A DNA stretch of 64,000 nucleotides, from contig NZ_JAAHGO010000045.1 of NCBI RefSeq assembly GCF_010672455.1, forward strand, positions 7,992-71,991. Direction: 5' to 3'. Shown here in pieces: positions 38,680 through 48,333 of this stretch (the stretch's first letter is position 1; each line of letters starts with the position of its first letter). This stretch comes from Okeania sp. SIO2C9. GTDB taxonomy: Bacteria; Cyanobacteriota; Cyanobacteriia; Cyanobacteriales; Microcoleaceae. The notes under the pieces were generated by a model. It was not told the origin of the DNA. It made no database searches and was given only the letters and a program-made list of their open reading frames with translations. The position numbers and the translations under genes are program-made.

Positions 38680-39573
38680 TTAAGAACGGCGAATATTAAA
38701 ACAACACCACTCTCCTCGTTTCCAAAGAGTGGCCACAACCCAACCATTTTCTTCCAAAGTATCAGCAATTGATTTAGCTTGTTCTAGTAAAATTCCACTA
38801 AGAACGCCCCAAGTTGTAGGTTTAGCGATCGCTTCCAGACGTGGAATTATATCAATAATTACTTCAGCTAAAATATTACAAACTATACCATCTACCGGAC
38901 CAGAAGCTAACTTAATTAAATGCTCAATATCCCCATGTTCAACAATTAATTTTTCAGCCGTTATATCATTTAATTTCCGATTACCAATAGTGGATCTAAT
39001 TGCTAGTGGGTCAATATCAACTGCATATATCTGACGTACCCCTAATAATGCTGCCCCAATGGACAAAATACCACTACCACAACCAATATCAGCAATAATA
39101 GCTTCCGGATTAGGTTCCAACCCCAAGCGCATTTCCAATGACTCCAAACATAACTCCGTAGTAGGATGAGTTCCTGTACCAAAAGCTGCTCCTGGATCTA
39201 AACGAAGGATAATTCTATCTAAATTTTCTGGTAAATCTAGCCAAGCAGGATGAATTAGAAAGTGATCGCCAATTTCTTGAGGTTGCCAATATTGTTTCCA
39301 ACTACTTGCCCAGTCTTCTTCCTCAATTAAATCCCAATTCACTACTGGAGTTGGTAAATTCATACATAGGGCATCCTGACGTAAGTGTACGGCCAAAGCT
39401 GACAAGTCCAACATTTGAGCTTGTTCTTCTGGTATATAAGCCAAGATCAAGCACTGATTCTCTTGGACTTGACTCGCAGTACCTCGACAACCAAAAGTAT
39501 CTAGACGCCAAGCAATGACTTCCTCGAGACTTGGGTGACACAACACTCTAATTTCCCACCAGTTATATGCCAT
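38680..39573 (-). CDS. prmA: Ribosomal protein L11 methyltransferase
   Basis: AdoMet-dependent enzyme trimethylating L11. The 297 residues have an N-terminal substrate-recognition domain ([20 protein letters not shown]) and the linker [20 protein letters not shown] (about 130-150). The methyltransferase core follows, with motif [16 protein letters not shown] near 160 and [18 protein letters not shown] near 185, then the motif-IV-like [16 protein letters not shown]. Length is typical. It is downstream of serA on the same strand, a pairing common in cyanobacteria; R1 and M2 repeats fill the 500-base spacer. Confidence 0.95.
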   Translation of the reverse strand: MAYNWWEIRVLCHPSLEEVIAWRLDTFGCRGTASQVQENQCLILAYIPEEQAQMLDLSALAVHLRQDALCMNLPTPVVNWDLIEEEDWASSWKQYWQPQEIGDHFLIHPAWLDLPENLDRIILRLDPGAAFGTGTHPTTELCLESLEMRLGLEPNPEAIIADIGCGSGILSIGAALLGVRQIYAVDIDPLAIRSTIGNRKLNDITAEKLIVEHGDIEHLIKLASGPVDGIVCNILAEVIIDIIPRLEAIAKPTTWGVLSGILLEQAKSIADTLEENGWVVATLWKRGEWCCFNIRRS

Positions 39574-39665
39574 AAAAATTCCAGCTCTTTTACATTGTTA
39601 TATTCTAGATTAGGTGGTAGTTGTTAGGTCGTAGGTTCAACAATTAATAATTAATAATTAACAAT

Positions 39666-39753
39666 TACCTCTCCTTGAAAAGAAGAAGATTGACCCTTAA
39701 GGAAAATTTTTTCTCCTTTAAAGGAGAGGCTTTATACCTTAATTATTCGGTAA
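39666..39753. repeat. R1 element (short form)
   Basis: TACCTCTCCTTGAAAAGAAG at the left, AAGGAGAGGCTTTATACCTT and TTATTCGGTAAA at the right. A second right-end fragment (TACCGAAAAATCCTGG, GCCTTCCCTTTTAAGGGG) lies at 39839-39885. It is flanked by ATTAATAATTAA simple repeats. Confidence 0.7.
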
Positions 39754-39965
39754 ATTTTGTCATAATTCATAATAGAGTATATAACCTACAAACGCTTTTT
39801 TAGATCTTACTCTTACCTATAACCTATAACATATTACCTATTACCGAAAAATCCTGGTCTAAAGCCTTCCCTTTTAAGGGGATAAAAAAATATAATTCCG
39901 TATTTTCGTAGCCTCCTTATTGCAGAGGTACTGATAACTGATAACTGATAACTGAAATGACCTAT

Positions 39966-40077
39966 TAGACATATCCAAATAATCAAAAATAAAATCAATT
40001 ATCGTAAATAAATCATCAATTATTTCCCCCTACTCCCTACTCCCTACTCCCTACTCCCTCTTTTCTAGAGATGTCTA
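39966..40077. repeat. M2 element abutting the serA stop codon
   Basis: The ends are TAGACATATCCA and, inverted, TAGACATCTCTA. The interior has AAAATAAAATCAATTATCG and a CTCCCTACTCCCTACTCC microsatellite. Its last base directly precedes the TAA of serA (minus strand, 40078-40080). Confidence 0.8.
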
Positions 40078-41661
40078 TTAAAGAGCAACTGTATAAGCAT
40101 CCCTAATTCCTGGTTCTTTGATAATTTCAGTTAATATTCCTTCTGGCAATGGGTCATCAATACTTAATACCATCACCGCATCACCTCGGACAATTTTACG
40201 ACCCACCTGCATACTAGCAATATTCACATTAAAACTACCCAGGAGGGAACCTATTTTACCAATAATTCCGGGCAGATCCCGGTGCAGAGTCAATAACATA
40301 TAGGGACTTGGGGGTACATTAATTGGAAATCCATCAATATTAGTAATCCGAATCTCATCTTCCCCAAGTAAAGCACCTCTAACAATATGGTCGCCCAGAG
40401 AACCCTTTGCTTCCAACTCTAACGAACCAGTATAGTCCCGGACTGAAGCATCCTTAGTTTCCACTACTCGAATACCTCTTTCCTTAGCTTCAATTGAAGC
40501 ATTTACATAATTTACACGCTCTCGCAGAGCTTGAGAGAGTAAACCTTTGAGAGCCGCCACTACTACTGGTTTACTATCCCCAGTGGCCAAATCTCCTTGA
40601 AGACGGACATTCAGAAAATCAATTCGTCCACCTGCCAATTGACTAACTAAATTACCAAGAGTTTCAGCCAATAACAAATAGGGCTTAAGTTTTTCTAATG
40701 TATCTGGATACATACCAGGGATATTGACTGCCGATCTAGCAGGCAACCCCAACAACACATCTCGAATCTGTTCCGCAACATCTATTGCCACATTCACCTG
40801 AGCTTCAGCAGTAGAAGCTCCCAGGTGAGGAGTCATCACAATTTTTTGTCCTAGATCTCGTAGTGGGGACTCAGCTTCTAGAGGTTCATTTTCATACACA
40901 TCTATAGCAGCACCAGCAATTTTGCCTTCTTTTAAAGCTTCTGCCAAAGCAACTTCATCAATAATGCCACCTCTAGCGCAATTAATAATACGAGCTGTGG
41001 GCTTCATTTTTGTGAAAGTTTCAGCATTAATTGAATGATAAGTTTCATCAGTTTTGGGTATGTGGAGAGTAATGTAGTCCGACTCTTGGACCAATAAATC
41101 CATATCTACCAAATTACAACCCAATTGGTCAGCTCTTTCTTTAGAGATAAATGGATCGTAGGCCAGAATTTTCATACCCATAGCTTTCGCCACCTTAGCT
41201 ACATGGGAACCAATTTTACCCAGACCAACAACACCGAGAGTTTTTTTGTAAACCTCTACCCCAATAAACTTTTTACGGTCCCACTTACCACTAACAACTG
41301 ACTGGTTAGCCTCTGCAACATGGCGAGACATAGATAACATCATGGCAAGAGCGTGTTCTGCTGCAGCGATCGTATTTCCTTCTGGGGAATTAACTACTAC
41401 AATACCTTTACGGGTTGCTGCTGTTACATCTACGTTATCTACCCCTACTCCAGCACGACCAATAATTTTTAGTTGAGTAGCAGCTTCAATAATTTCTTTA
41501 GTAACTTTAGTACCAGAGCGAATCATTAAAGCATCATATTCTGGTATAATTTTGACCAATTCTTCTGCGGGTAGACCTGTTTTGACATCTACCTGAGCCA
41601 CTTGGGAGATAATATCAATTCCAGTTTTATCTATTGAATCGGATACAAGAACTTTTGGCAT
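40078..41661 (-). CDS. serA: D-3-phosphoglycerate dehydrogenase
   Basis: First step of serine synthesis: oxidises 3-phosphoglycerate with NAD. At 527 residues it is the long form with an intervening domain and a C-terminal ACT domain. Visible parts: substrate domain RSGTKVTKEIIEAATQLKII; NAD-binding GVVGLGKIGSHVAKVAKAMG near 143; catalytic Arg in NCARGGIIDE near 230; catalytic His in MTPHLGASTAEAQ near 280; ACT domain LLTLHRDLPGIIGKIGSLLG from about 456, usually the serine-sensing part. Start MPKVLVSDSIDKTG agrees with relatives. An M2 element abuts the stop codon. prmA follows. Confidence 0.96.
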   Translation of the reverse strand: MPKVLVSDSIDKTGIDIISQVAQVDVKTGLPAEELVKIIPEYDALMIRSGTKVTKEIIEAATQLKIIGRAGVGVDNVDVTAATRKGIVVVNSPEGNTIAAAEHALAMMLSMSRHVAEANQSVVSGKWDRKKFIGVEVYKKTLGVVGLGKIGSHVAKVAKAMGMKILAYDPFISKERADQLGCNLVDMDLLVQESDYITLHIPKTDETYHSINAETFTKMKPTARIINCARGGIIDEVALAEALKEGKIAGAAIDVYENEPLEAESPLRDLGQKIVMTPHLGASTAEAQVNVAIDVAEQIRDVLLGLPARSAVNIPGMYPDTLEKLKPYLLLAETLGNLVSQLAGGRIDFLNVRLQGDLATGDSKPVVVAALKGLLSQALRERVNYVNASIEAKERGIRVVETKDASVRDYTGSLELEAKGSLGDHIVRGALLGEDEIRITNIDGFPINVPPSPYMLLTLHRDLPGIIGKIGSLLGSFNVNIASMQVGRKIVRGDAVMVLSIDDPLPEGILTEIIKEPGIRDAYTVAL

Positions 41662-41898
41662 AGGAAGTTAGTTGAATAATTGAATTATGTGACTGTTTTA
41701 CCCACTGAAACTTTCGCTTCAGTTTGATTTTTGAGTTTCTCAAACAGCAGGAAATTTTGCCAGACTATCATTATGATTAGTCATGTTGATTTAGCAAAAA
41801 TATTAGCTGCTGACTTAACCTTTCCCTTCAGAGTATCAGTATGGGCCTATAATTTTATTGATTGTCAGAAATATTTTAGATTGCTTCGACCGAATTTT

Positions 41899-42408
41899 AT
41901 GAATTATCTAGTTGCTGTATTATCAGACCGCATTCAAGCTGAATCTGCCTATTCTGCTTTGGAAAAACAAGACTTGCCAATGAAGCAAGTGGCAATATTG
42001 GGCCGGGGCTATAAAACTGCTGATGAATATGGCCTAATCGATCCTAACGAGCAGGCCCGTAAACAAGCTATGCAGATGGTTACTTGGCTTGCACCTTTTG
42101 GTTTTGCTGCTGGTGTTACTTTTAGTCTCATTACGGGATTAAATACTTTTGCTTGGGCAGGAGAATTTGGTAATCATTTTATTGGTGGTATATTGGGGGC
42201 TATTTCTGGTGCAATGGGTGGAACTTTTGTTGGTGGTGGAGTGGGTCTGATTTTTGGTGGTGGTGATGCTCTGCCTTATCGTAACCGCCTCAATGCTGGT
42301 AAGTATTTGATTGTTGTTCAGGGTTCAGAAGCTCTGATTCGTCTAGCAACTCGCACTTTATATGAGTTTAAACCAGAAAATATCCAAGGATATACTTTAA
42401 ATAATTAA
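41899..42408 (+). CDS. Conserved cyanobacterial membrane-associated protein
   Basis: 170 codons. It starts MNYLVAVLSDRIQAESAYSA, a ferredoxin-like alpha/beta segment also seen in stress-related small proteins, with VAILGRGYKTADEYGLIDPN around 35-55. Two Gly-rich hydrophobic stretches follow (WLAPFGFAAGVTFSLITGLN and GGILGAISGAMGGTFVGGGV, glycine-zipper-like), then a short hydrophilic end. The frame opens further upstream (TTG at 41731), but those residues look non-coding and ATG 41899 gives the natural beginning. Function is unknown. Confidence 0.75.
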   Translation: MNYLVAVLSDRIQAESAYSALEKQDLPMKQVAILGRGYKTADEYGLIDPNEQARKQAMQMVTWLAPFGFAAGVTFSLITGLNTFAWAGEFGNHFIGGILGAISGAMGGTFVGGGVGLIFGGGDALPYRNRLNAGKYLIVVQGSEALIRLATRTLYEFKPENIQGYTLNN

Positions 42409-42700
42409 TAATTAATAATTAATAATTAATAACTGGAGAGTACAAAGGTTCTCCTGAACGCTATTTGAAATCGGGTTATATCAATTCTGGTTGCGGGCAA
42501 GATGCCCGCACTACAGACATATGTTAACGTTTGCGGTAGCATTCCGTAAAGAAAGCTTTGCGTTAGCAAACGTTAATATTTGTACTTCATATTACGACCG
42601 AATTTGCTGTAATTCTCATTCTTATCCTTCCTTTTACCTGACTCCTGACTATTGTGAAATAATACATTTATTCAGAAACGCCACTTATTCAATAAAAATT
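42409..42700. other. Intergenic: TTAATAA repeats and palindromes
   Basis: TAATTAATAATTAATAATTA is followed by GCGGGCAAGATGCCCGC (hairpin, about 42493) and AACGTTTGCGGTAGCATTCC / TTGCGTTAGCAAACGTTAA (about 42523-42575). The open frame upstream of the S4 gene here is repeat-derived. Confidence 0.5.
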
Positions 42701-43480
42701 ATGTTACCAAAAGAAGAACTTCTCAAAGGAATTGAAAATCGCGAAACTATTACTCGCATAATTGATCTAGCAGAACAAGCTATCAGAACTTGGGAAATTA
42801 CTCAGAGTGATTTTTTGTCACCGCCAGAAATATTTGAGTCGGAAGCAATTTTTCAAAAGTTGACAGAAGTAGAATTAGTTTCCTGGGGTGGTTATCCTCA
42901 AGCGGAACGAAAAAGATTAGCGATCGCTCGTTCAGATTTACCTATTGATATTTCGAGTGTGGAATTAACAGCTATTAATATTGAGGGAAATTTTCTGTTT
43001 GATACTGCGACTCACCGAGATTTTCTTGGTTCGATGTTAGGGACGGGAATTGTCAGAGAAAAAACGGGGGATATTATTGTTTTGGGAGAACGTGGCGCTC
43101 AGGTAATAGTAGTGCCTGAATTGGTGGAATATTTAGAAATGAATCTGCAACAAGTTCGGTCTGTTCCTGTTAAAGTTAAACCTCTAGAATTGAGTGATTT
43201 AAGAATAAGAGAACCGAAAAAGAAAGAGTTAACAACTGTGGAAGCTTCCATGAGATTAGATGCAGTTGCTTCTGCTGGTTTTGGAATGTCTCGTAGTAAA
43301 ATGGTTGGTTTTATTGAGGGGGGAGATGTGCGGGTAAATTGGAAGGAAGTTAGTCAGGCAAGTTATACTGTGAAAACTGGAGATTTAATTGCTATTCGAG
43401 GAAAAGGAAGGTTAGAAGTAGGGGATGTTGCGATTACCAAAAAAGAACGTTATCGGGTGCAGTTGACAAGGTATGTTTAG
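42701..43480 (+). CDS. Photosystem II S4 domain protein
   Basis: 259 residues. Cyanobacterial/plastid RNA-binding protein family (YlmH-like fold plus S4 domain) named from its link with photosystem II; its molecular role is not established. It starts MLPKEELLKGIENRETITRI. The middle domain contains FLGSMLGTGIVREKTGDIIV and QVIVVPELVEYLEMNLQQV. The S4 domain is at about 180-235 (ASMRLDAVASAGFGMSRSKM and GGDVRVNWKEVSQASYTVKT). A longer frame opens at 42491, but it covers repeats, so ATG 42701 is chosen. Confidence 0.9.
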   Translation: MLPKEELLKGIENRETITRIIDLAEQAIRTWEITQSDFLSPPEIFESEAIFQKLTEVELVSWGGYPQAERKRLAIARSDLPIDISSVELTAINIEGNFLFDTATHRDFLGSMLGTGIVREKTGDIIVLGERGAQVIVVPELVEYLEMNLQQVRSVPVKVKPLELSDLRIREPKKKELTTVEASMRLDAVASAGFGMSRSKMVGFIEGGDVRVNWKEVSQASYTVKTGDLIAIRGKGRLEVGDVAITKKERYRVQLTRYV

Positions 43481-44016
43481 AAGAAGGAGTCAGGAGACAG
43501 GAGACAGGAGTCAGGAGGGAAGAAGAAGCAAGAGGAGAAGAAAGTTGTGTAGGTTGGGTTGACATCAGGTTAGCGGAGCTTATCCGGAGGATAAACCTAA
43601 CAAAAATAGATATCTCAGGAATTACGCAAATTAACATTGAAAATGCCATATGTAGGGGCGTTAACGATAGTTATGCGAAGCAAATGGCATTTGCGTTCCG
43701 CAAAGCTTCGCTTTATATGTTGCGGAGCAAAACGCCCTCACTAGATTTATACCAATTCCCAAAAATAATGCTATACTTCCGATGCAACTTCAGTTATTAA
43801 GTAATAATAATTATTCAGTAATGTTTGCATGGGATTATCTGCATTAAATCCAAATATCTTATGTCTTTTAACCCTACTCCCTACTCTCAAATTCCCCTCT
43901 TAGGAGGGGTTAGGGGTGGGTTCCTACTCCCTACTCTCAAGGAGGTGTAGCAAGAATGCGTGAGAAATGGTATTAGTATCCGTGCGTAAGTCCTGATATT
44001 ATGAAAATTATCTCAA
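43481..44016. other. Intergenic: several repeat fragments
   Basis: It contains GGAGACAGGAGACAGGAG repeats, GTAGGTTGGGTTGACATC (M8-like end, 43547) with AAAAATAGATATCTC, a GGGGCGTTAACGATAGTTAT block (43656) and CCCCTCTTAGGAGGGGTTAG (hairpin, about 43895). The GGAGACAGG and GTAGGTTGGGTT parts recur beyond xisI (44783 and 45003), so the xisHI pair is bracketed by similar repeats. Confidence 0.55.
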
Positions 44017-44433
44017 ATGGCTAAAGACATTTTCCATCAACAGGTTAAAAATGCTTTAATCAAGGATGGATGGAATATCACCCACGATCCTTTTACAATT
44101 CGGATTAGTGAAGCTATCAAATTACAAATAGATTTGGCAGCAGAAAATGCTATTGCAGCAGAAAGAGGTTCTGAAAAAATTGCTGTAGAAATTAAAAGCT
44201 TTATTGCAGACTCAGATATTAGCTCATTTCATACTGCATTGGGACAATATCTTAACTATTGTCAAGCACTTGAAGAACAAGAAGCAGACCGAATTGTTTA
44301 TTTAGCTATTCCTCTGGAAACTTATCAAGATTTTTTTCAGCTTCCTTTTATCCAACGTTCTCTTAAACGTTTTCAAGTCAAACTAATTATTTATAATCCT
44401 AAATTGGAGGTGATTTCTGAATGGATAAATTAG
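44017..44433 (+). CDS. xisH: XisH family protein
   Basis: Homologue of XisH, required with XisI and XisF for excision of the fdxN element in Nostoc. The 138 residues start MAKDIFHQQVKNALIKDGWN; the core has QIDLAAENAIAAERGSEKIA followed by VEIKSF (an E-x-K pair typical of restriction-endonuclease-like folds) and HTALGQYLNYC. No recombinase or fdxN-like element is visible nearby, so an excision role here is doubtful. It overlaps xisI by 13 bases (translational coupling). Confidence 0.9.
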   Translation: MAKDIFHQQVKNALIKDGWNITHDPFTIRISEAIKLQIDLAAENAIAAERGSEKIAVEIKSFIADSDISSFHTALGQYLNYCQALEEQEADRIVYLAIPLETYQDFFQLPFIQRSLKRFQVKLIIYNPKLEVISEWIN

Positions 44434-44756
44434 AACAATATCGACAATTTGTTCAGGAAATTTTGAGTTCACACGCAGAAATAACAAATACCAATGATAC
44501 AGTAAAAGATGAATTAATATTTGATACAAAACGTGACCATTATCAATTAGCTTATGTAGGTTGGCGAGGAGATAAAAGAGTATTTGGTCCTGTGATGCAC
44601 TTTGATATTATAGATGGCAAAATTTGGATTCAATATAATGGTACGGAAGAATCTGTTGCTGAGAAATTAGAGCAAATGGGTGTACCTACTTCAGATATAG
44701 TTATCGGTTTTCATTCTGCTTTTAAGCGTCAATTTACTCGTTATGGGAAAAACTGA
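44421..44756 (+). CDS. xisI: XisI family protein
   Basis: 111-residue partner of XisH. It begins MDKLEQYRQFVQEILSSHAE, then FDTKRDHYQLAYVGWRGDKR, GKIWIQYNGTEESVAEKLEQ, and ends with the conserved GVPTSDIVIGFHSAFKRQFT. The start lies inside the last codons of xisH, so the pair is read from one transcript. Paired xisH-xisI genes are abundant in filamentous cyanobacteria without any fdxN element; their general function is unknown. Confidence 0.92.
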   Translation: MDKLEQYRQFVQEILSSHAEITNTNDTVKDELIFDTKRDHYQLAYVGWRGDKRVFGPVMHFDIIDGKIWIQYNGTEESVAEKLEQMGVPTSDIVIGFHSAFKRQFTRYGKN

Positions 44757-44823
44757 AGGTAAGCATTTAGCTATTTAGCACAAGTGTAGGTTGGGTTGAC
44801 GTCAGGAAACCCAACAAAAATAG

Positions 44824-44971
44824 GGCGTTGCTGATTCTGGGTATGATTTTGCCCCCCGAGCAAGCCAATTTTGGGGGGAATAAAATTCTAAAAGTCCCCC
44901 AATTTTGGGGGATTTAGGGGGCTTGACCAGAAGCAAACAATCGCGCATTCATACTTCAATTCAACAACGCC
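44824..44971. repeat. M4 MITE with 8-bp target duplication
   Basis: A 148-bp element with ends GGCGTTGCTGA and TCAACAACGCC, flanked by AAAAATAG on both sides (44816-44823, 44972-44979). The interior has CCAATTTTGGGGGG and TTTGGGGGATTTAGGGGGCT. It is inserted in an M8-like repeat between xisI and the KAP gene. Confidence 0.9.
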
Positions 44972-45105
44972 AAAAATAGATATCTCTAAACATAAAGAAG
45001 GAGTCAGGAGACAGGAGACAGGAGGGAAGAAGAAGCAAGAGGAATTGAACCTATTTTGTGCTCAACAAATAGTTACAAATCAAGATTATTTTTAATTTAT
45101 CAATT

Positions 45106-48096
45106 ATGACAGAATCTACAGATAAATCAAACAAAATTATTACTGTCGGAGACCAAGCAACAACAAAAGATGAACTTGGTTTTACTCCTTATGTGATAGC
45201 TATGGCTGAATTTTTAACTAATGAAAATACAAAACCTCCACTGACTATTTCTATCGAAGGTGAATGGGGGAGTGGTAAATCTTCTTTTATGAAACAGTTG
45301 GAAAAGGAGATTCTTAAGAAGTCTGAAGAATTAGATAAAAAAGATTTAGCAGAGGTTTGGCAGAAAATTAAAGAAGACCAGATTATTTTCAGCAATCTAT
45401 CAGATATTGGTAAATTTATCAAATTAGGATTAAAGCAAAAAACTCAAACTGTTTGGTTTAATGCTTGGCGACATGAAAAATCTGAGTCACTTTGGGCGAC
45501 TTTTGCTCTTTCTTTTTTGGAAGAATTATCTAAAAATCGCAATATTCCTGATTTTTTCTATAACTTATACAGTCGGTTTCAGTTATTTATTTATCGTTTA
45601 AATTTTAAAGATAAACCGTTTAAAGCTATTCAGACTTTAGTGATGGTTTCGTTGATTTCGAGTATTACTGTAGCTATTCCAATTGTATACTGGAAATTTG
45701 GTTTTGAGGGAGTTTATCAGTTGTCTGAAAATTTGGCTGACACTCTAAAATCTGATTCAAAGGAGGAAGATAAAAGTCAAAAAGAAGAGGCTGAAACAAC
45801 TAACAATGAGACAAAGGAAAATAATGATCGAGACTCAGAATCAACTAATAAAGAAGATGCAAATAATCTTTCTTTAAATATTTTGTTACAACTGGTCGGA
45901 ATTAGTAGTTCTGCTGCCGGAATAGGAAAACTTTTCGGAATAATAAAAGACTTAATTGGGGACGAGAAAATGGATTTAACTCTATATCTTGAGTCTCCTG
46001 ATTATGAAAAGGAAGCTGCTTTTATTGAAGAATTTCACGAAGATTTCTCTAAAATTGTTGGTGCTTATGTAGGTAGAGATGAGAAAATTTATGTTTTTAT
46101 TGATGATCTTGATCGTTGTGAATTGGGTAAAGCTGCGGATCTATTACAAGGTATAAATATGATGATTTATGATGACCAGAATTTGATTTTTATTTTGGGA
46201 ATGGATCGGGAAAAGGTAGCAGCTTCGATAACTTTTAAACAAAAAGATGTGATTCCTTTTCTAGCTTCAATTGCTAAAGAAAATCAAGAGTGGGAAAATC
46301 GAAATGATAGGTCTATCAAACAAGTAGACTATGGTTTTAGTTTTCTGGAAAAGTTTGTGCAATTATCATTCTCTGTTCCTGAATCTTCTCCCAATACATT
46401 AAATAATTTACTAGAAAAAGTATCTGGAAGTGAGATAAAAATAGAAACTGATAAGAAAAAATACTTTTTTTGGATTCCTTATAGTTTTATTGCTAAAATT
46501 GCTAAAATAAAAATATTTGATATTTACAAAAAGTTTAAAGAATTGGCAGGAAAAATTTTCAACAGATTATTTTCACCAAAAGAAGAGGCAGAATTAGAAC
46601 AAAGTTTAAAACTACTTTTAGAGAAAATTCTCCAAGAAACAGAGTTTTTCTATCCAGAATTACCTATTTTTCCAGTTATTGAAAAAGATTTAGAACCAGA
46701 AAACCTTGCTATCCTAATGGAGATAGTTGCTCCTTTTTTTGATAATAACCCCCGTCGTTTAAAACAGTATGTTAATGCCCTGAAGTTAAAAACTTATATT
46801 GCTTATTATTCTATTGGAGTGACTTTTGATGAGAAACAAGCGATAACTATTGAACAGATGGGTAAATTTACTGCACTCACACTTAAATATCCTCGTCTTC
46901 TTGTTGAACTTAAAAATAATAATCAACTACTTGCTGAATTAGAAAAATATGCTATCGATCAATCTTCTGAATTAAATAACTCGATAATGCCATTAAAGGA
47001 TAAAGGAAATGCAAATTATTGGATTAATAATTACCCAAAAATTCAACAGTTACTTTCCTCTAAAATGAAGTCGAATAATAATGATAAAAAGTATATTTTC
47101 CAAAATGGAGAGGTTAAAAAGTTACTGCAAGTTTCACAACAAGGGATATCTCCTAAATATTTCAAACTTCGTGAGTTATTAGCAGCAGGTAAGTGGAAAG
47201 AAGCTAATGATGAAACTTTCGATCTAATACTTCAAGCTAATAAAATTAAAAAATATTTATCAGTATATCGGAGAGAAACAATAGTAGGGTGGGTAACAGG
47301 AGCTTTAGTAGGAGCAGTAGTGGGAGTGAGAGTGGCAATATGGAGAGGATTATTAGAAGTTTCAGTATTAATATTAGGGGTAGCAGTAGTAGGGGGATTA
47401 TTATCTGCATTAATAGAAAAAGCAGAAGGAGTAAAAAGAGTAAAGAAAGCAAAAATGGAAGTAGAATTTAGTGAATCTCTGCCTTCAGGAATATTAGCAG
47501 GAGCAGTATCTGGATTTCTGGTAGGATACGGAGCAGCCGCAGGAGTAGCATTAATAGTAAGAGTAATAGTAGCAGGAGTAGGAGTAGTAGTATCAGCAGC
47601 AATAGGAGGAATCGTAGCAGGAGTAGGAGTAGCAGTATCAGGAGTAAAATTAATGTACAGATTTCCATTATTGCGCTTAAGCTCAAGCGACTTTAAATAC
47701 TTACAATACTCAAAAGCTATTGAAAACTTCCTTTCTGATGAGCTTCGTACTATCGATCAACTTTGGGTAAAATATAGTGGGGGTAAATTTGGCTTTAGTG
47801 TTCAAAAGAAAATTTTCCGTAATCAGGATAAGACAAAAGACTCGCAAATAGAGGATTTGAATAATTTTTGCGAAAGTTTGGGTTGGCAAAAGCAGGAGGA
47901 GCGGTTATTACACAAAGACCTTGACTTGGAATTAGACGGTGTACTACCGTGTTTATGGACTGCGGAAATACCTAGTATGGAAACAAAACAGAAGAAAGAG
48001 CAAAAAAATCTCTTAATTATAGACATAAATTCAGATAAAGGAATAAAAGAAAAAGTCTTAAAATTGTACTTTGATATTCTCAGCAAAGACTTATAG
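45106..48096 (+). CDS. KAP-family P-loop NTPase with membrane segments
   Basis: A 996-residue, probably membrane-bound NTPase. KAP proteins are known from plasmid and phage-exclusion systems (PifA) and from animal Kidins220; substrate and role here are unknown. Walker A is GEWGSGKSSF (about 51-60). As is usual in KAP NTPases, a membrane insertion lies inside the domain (LVMVSLISSITVAIPIVYW, about 179-197), followed by a charged K/E/N-rich linker. Walker B is KIYVFIDDLDRC (about 327-338), and NPRRLKQYVNAL (about 548) is the sensor-like motif. After a helical middle, residues 725-850 are Gly/Ala/Val-rich hydrophobic stretches with monotonous GGA/GTA/GCA codons (47283-47655), then a soluble C-terminal domain. 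The start fits, with AATTTATCAATTATG upstream. Confidence 0.85.
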   Translation: MTESTDKSNKIITVGDQATTKDELGFTPYVIAMAEFLTNENTKPPLTISIEGEWGSGKSSFMKQLEKEILKKSEELDKKDLAEVWQKIKEDQIIFSNLSDIGKFIKLGLKQKTQTVWFNAWRHEKSESLWATFALSFLEELSKNRNIPDFFYNLYSRFQLFIYRLNFKDKPFKAIQTLVMVSLISSITVAIPIVYWKFGFEGVYQLSENLADTLKSDSKEEDKSQKEEAETTNNETKENNDRDSESTNKEDANNLSLNILLQLVGISSSAAGIGKLFGIIKDLIGDEKMDLTLYLESPDYEKEAAFIEEFHEDFSKIVGAYVGRDEKIYVFIDDLDRCELGKAADLLQGINMMIYDDQNLIFILGMDREKVAASITFKQKDVIPFLASIAKENQEWENRNDRSIKQVDYGFSFLEKFVQLSFSVPESSPNTLNNLLEKVSGSEIKIETDKKKYFFWIPYSFIAKIAKIKIFDIYKKFKELAGKIFNRLFSPKEEAELEQSLKLLLEKILQETEFFYPELPIFPVIEKDLEPENLAILMEIVAPFFDNNPRRLKQYVNALKLKTYIAYYSIGVTFDEKQAITIEQMGKFTALTLKYPRLLVELKNNNQLLAELEKYAIDQSSELNNSIMPLKDKGNANYWINNYPKIQQLLSSKMKSNNNDKKYIFQNGEVKKLLQVSQQGISPKYFKLRELLAAGKWKEANDETFDLILQANKIKKYLSVYRRETIVGWVTGALVGAVVGVRVAIWRGLLEVSVLILGVAVVGGLLSALIEKAEGVKRVKKAKMEVEFSESLPSGILAGAVSGFLVGYGAAAGVALIVRVIVAGVGVVVSAAIGGIVAGVGVAVSGVKLMYRFPLLRLSSSDFKYLQYSKAIENFLSDELRTIDQLWVKYSGGKFGFSVQKKIFRNQDKTKDSQIEDLNNFCESLGWQKQEERLLHKDLDLELDGVLPCLWTAEIPSMETKQKKEQKNLLIIDINSDKGIKEKVLKLYFDILSKDL

Positions 48097-48263
48097 AAAA
48101 AAGTAAATCAAGTGCTTCAGCGGTCAACAAAAAAAGTTAATGTATCCCTATTTAAGGAGTCATAAGTCAGAATTTGTTCATGTTTTCAATTCAAATTAAC
48201 TGTTATAAAAATTGTCACAACCAATTTATGTCAGGTTGCATTAATTAACCACAATACAAAAAG

Positions 48264-48333
48264 ATGGTATAGATAATCTAGTCATTTATGGTATAGATAA
48301 TTTAGTCATCTATGGTATAGATAATCTAGTCAT
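48264..48333. repeat. Three tandem 24-bp repeats
   Basis: The unit ATGGTATAGATAATCTAGTC plus ATCT occurs three times in succession with single changes (48264, 48289, 48313 approximately). The array leads into the structured element at 48328. Confidence 0.75.

Noticed and set aside
42491..42700. N-terminal extension of the S4-domain gene
   Set aside because: The extra 70 codons run through GCGGGCAAGATGCCCGC and GCATTCC palindromes; the family start is at 42701.
44017..44756. xisH-xisI as evidence of an fdxN excision element here
   Set aside because: No nif gene, recombinase or direct repeat pair of the fdxN type is visible; such pairs are common without the element.
47246..47686. Leucine-rich minus-strand frames and an arginine/serine-rich plus frame
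   Set aside because: They are other-frame readings of the GGA/GTA/GCA-rich KAP segment.
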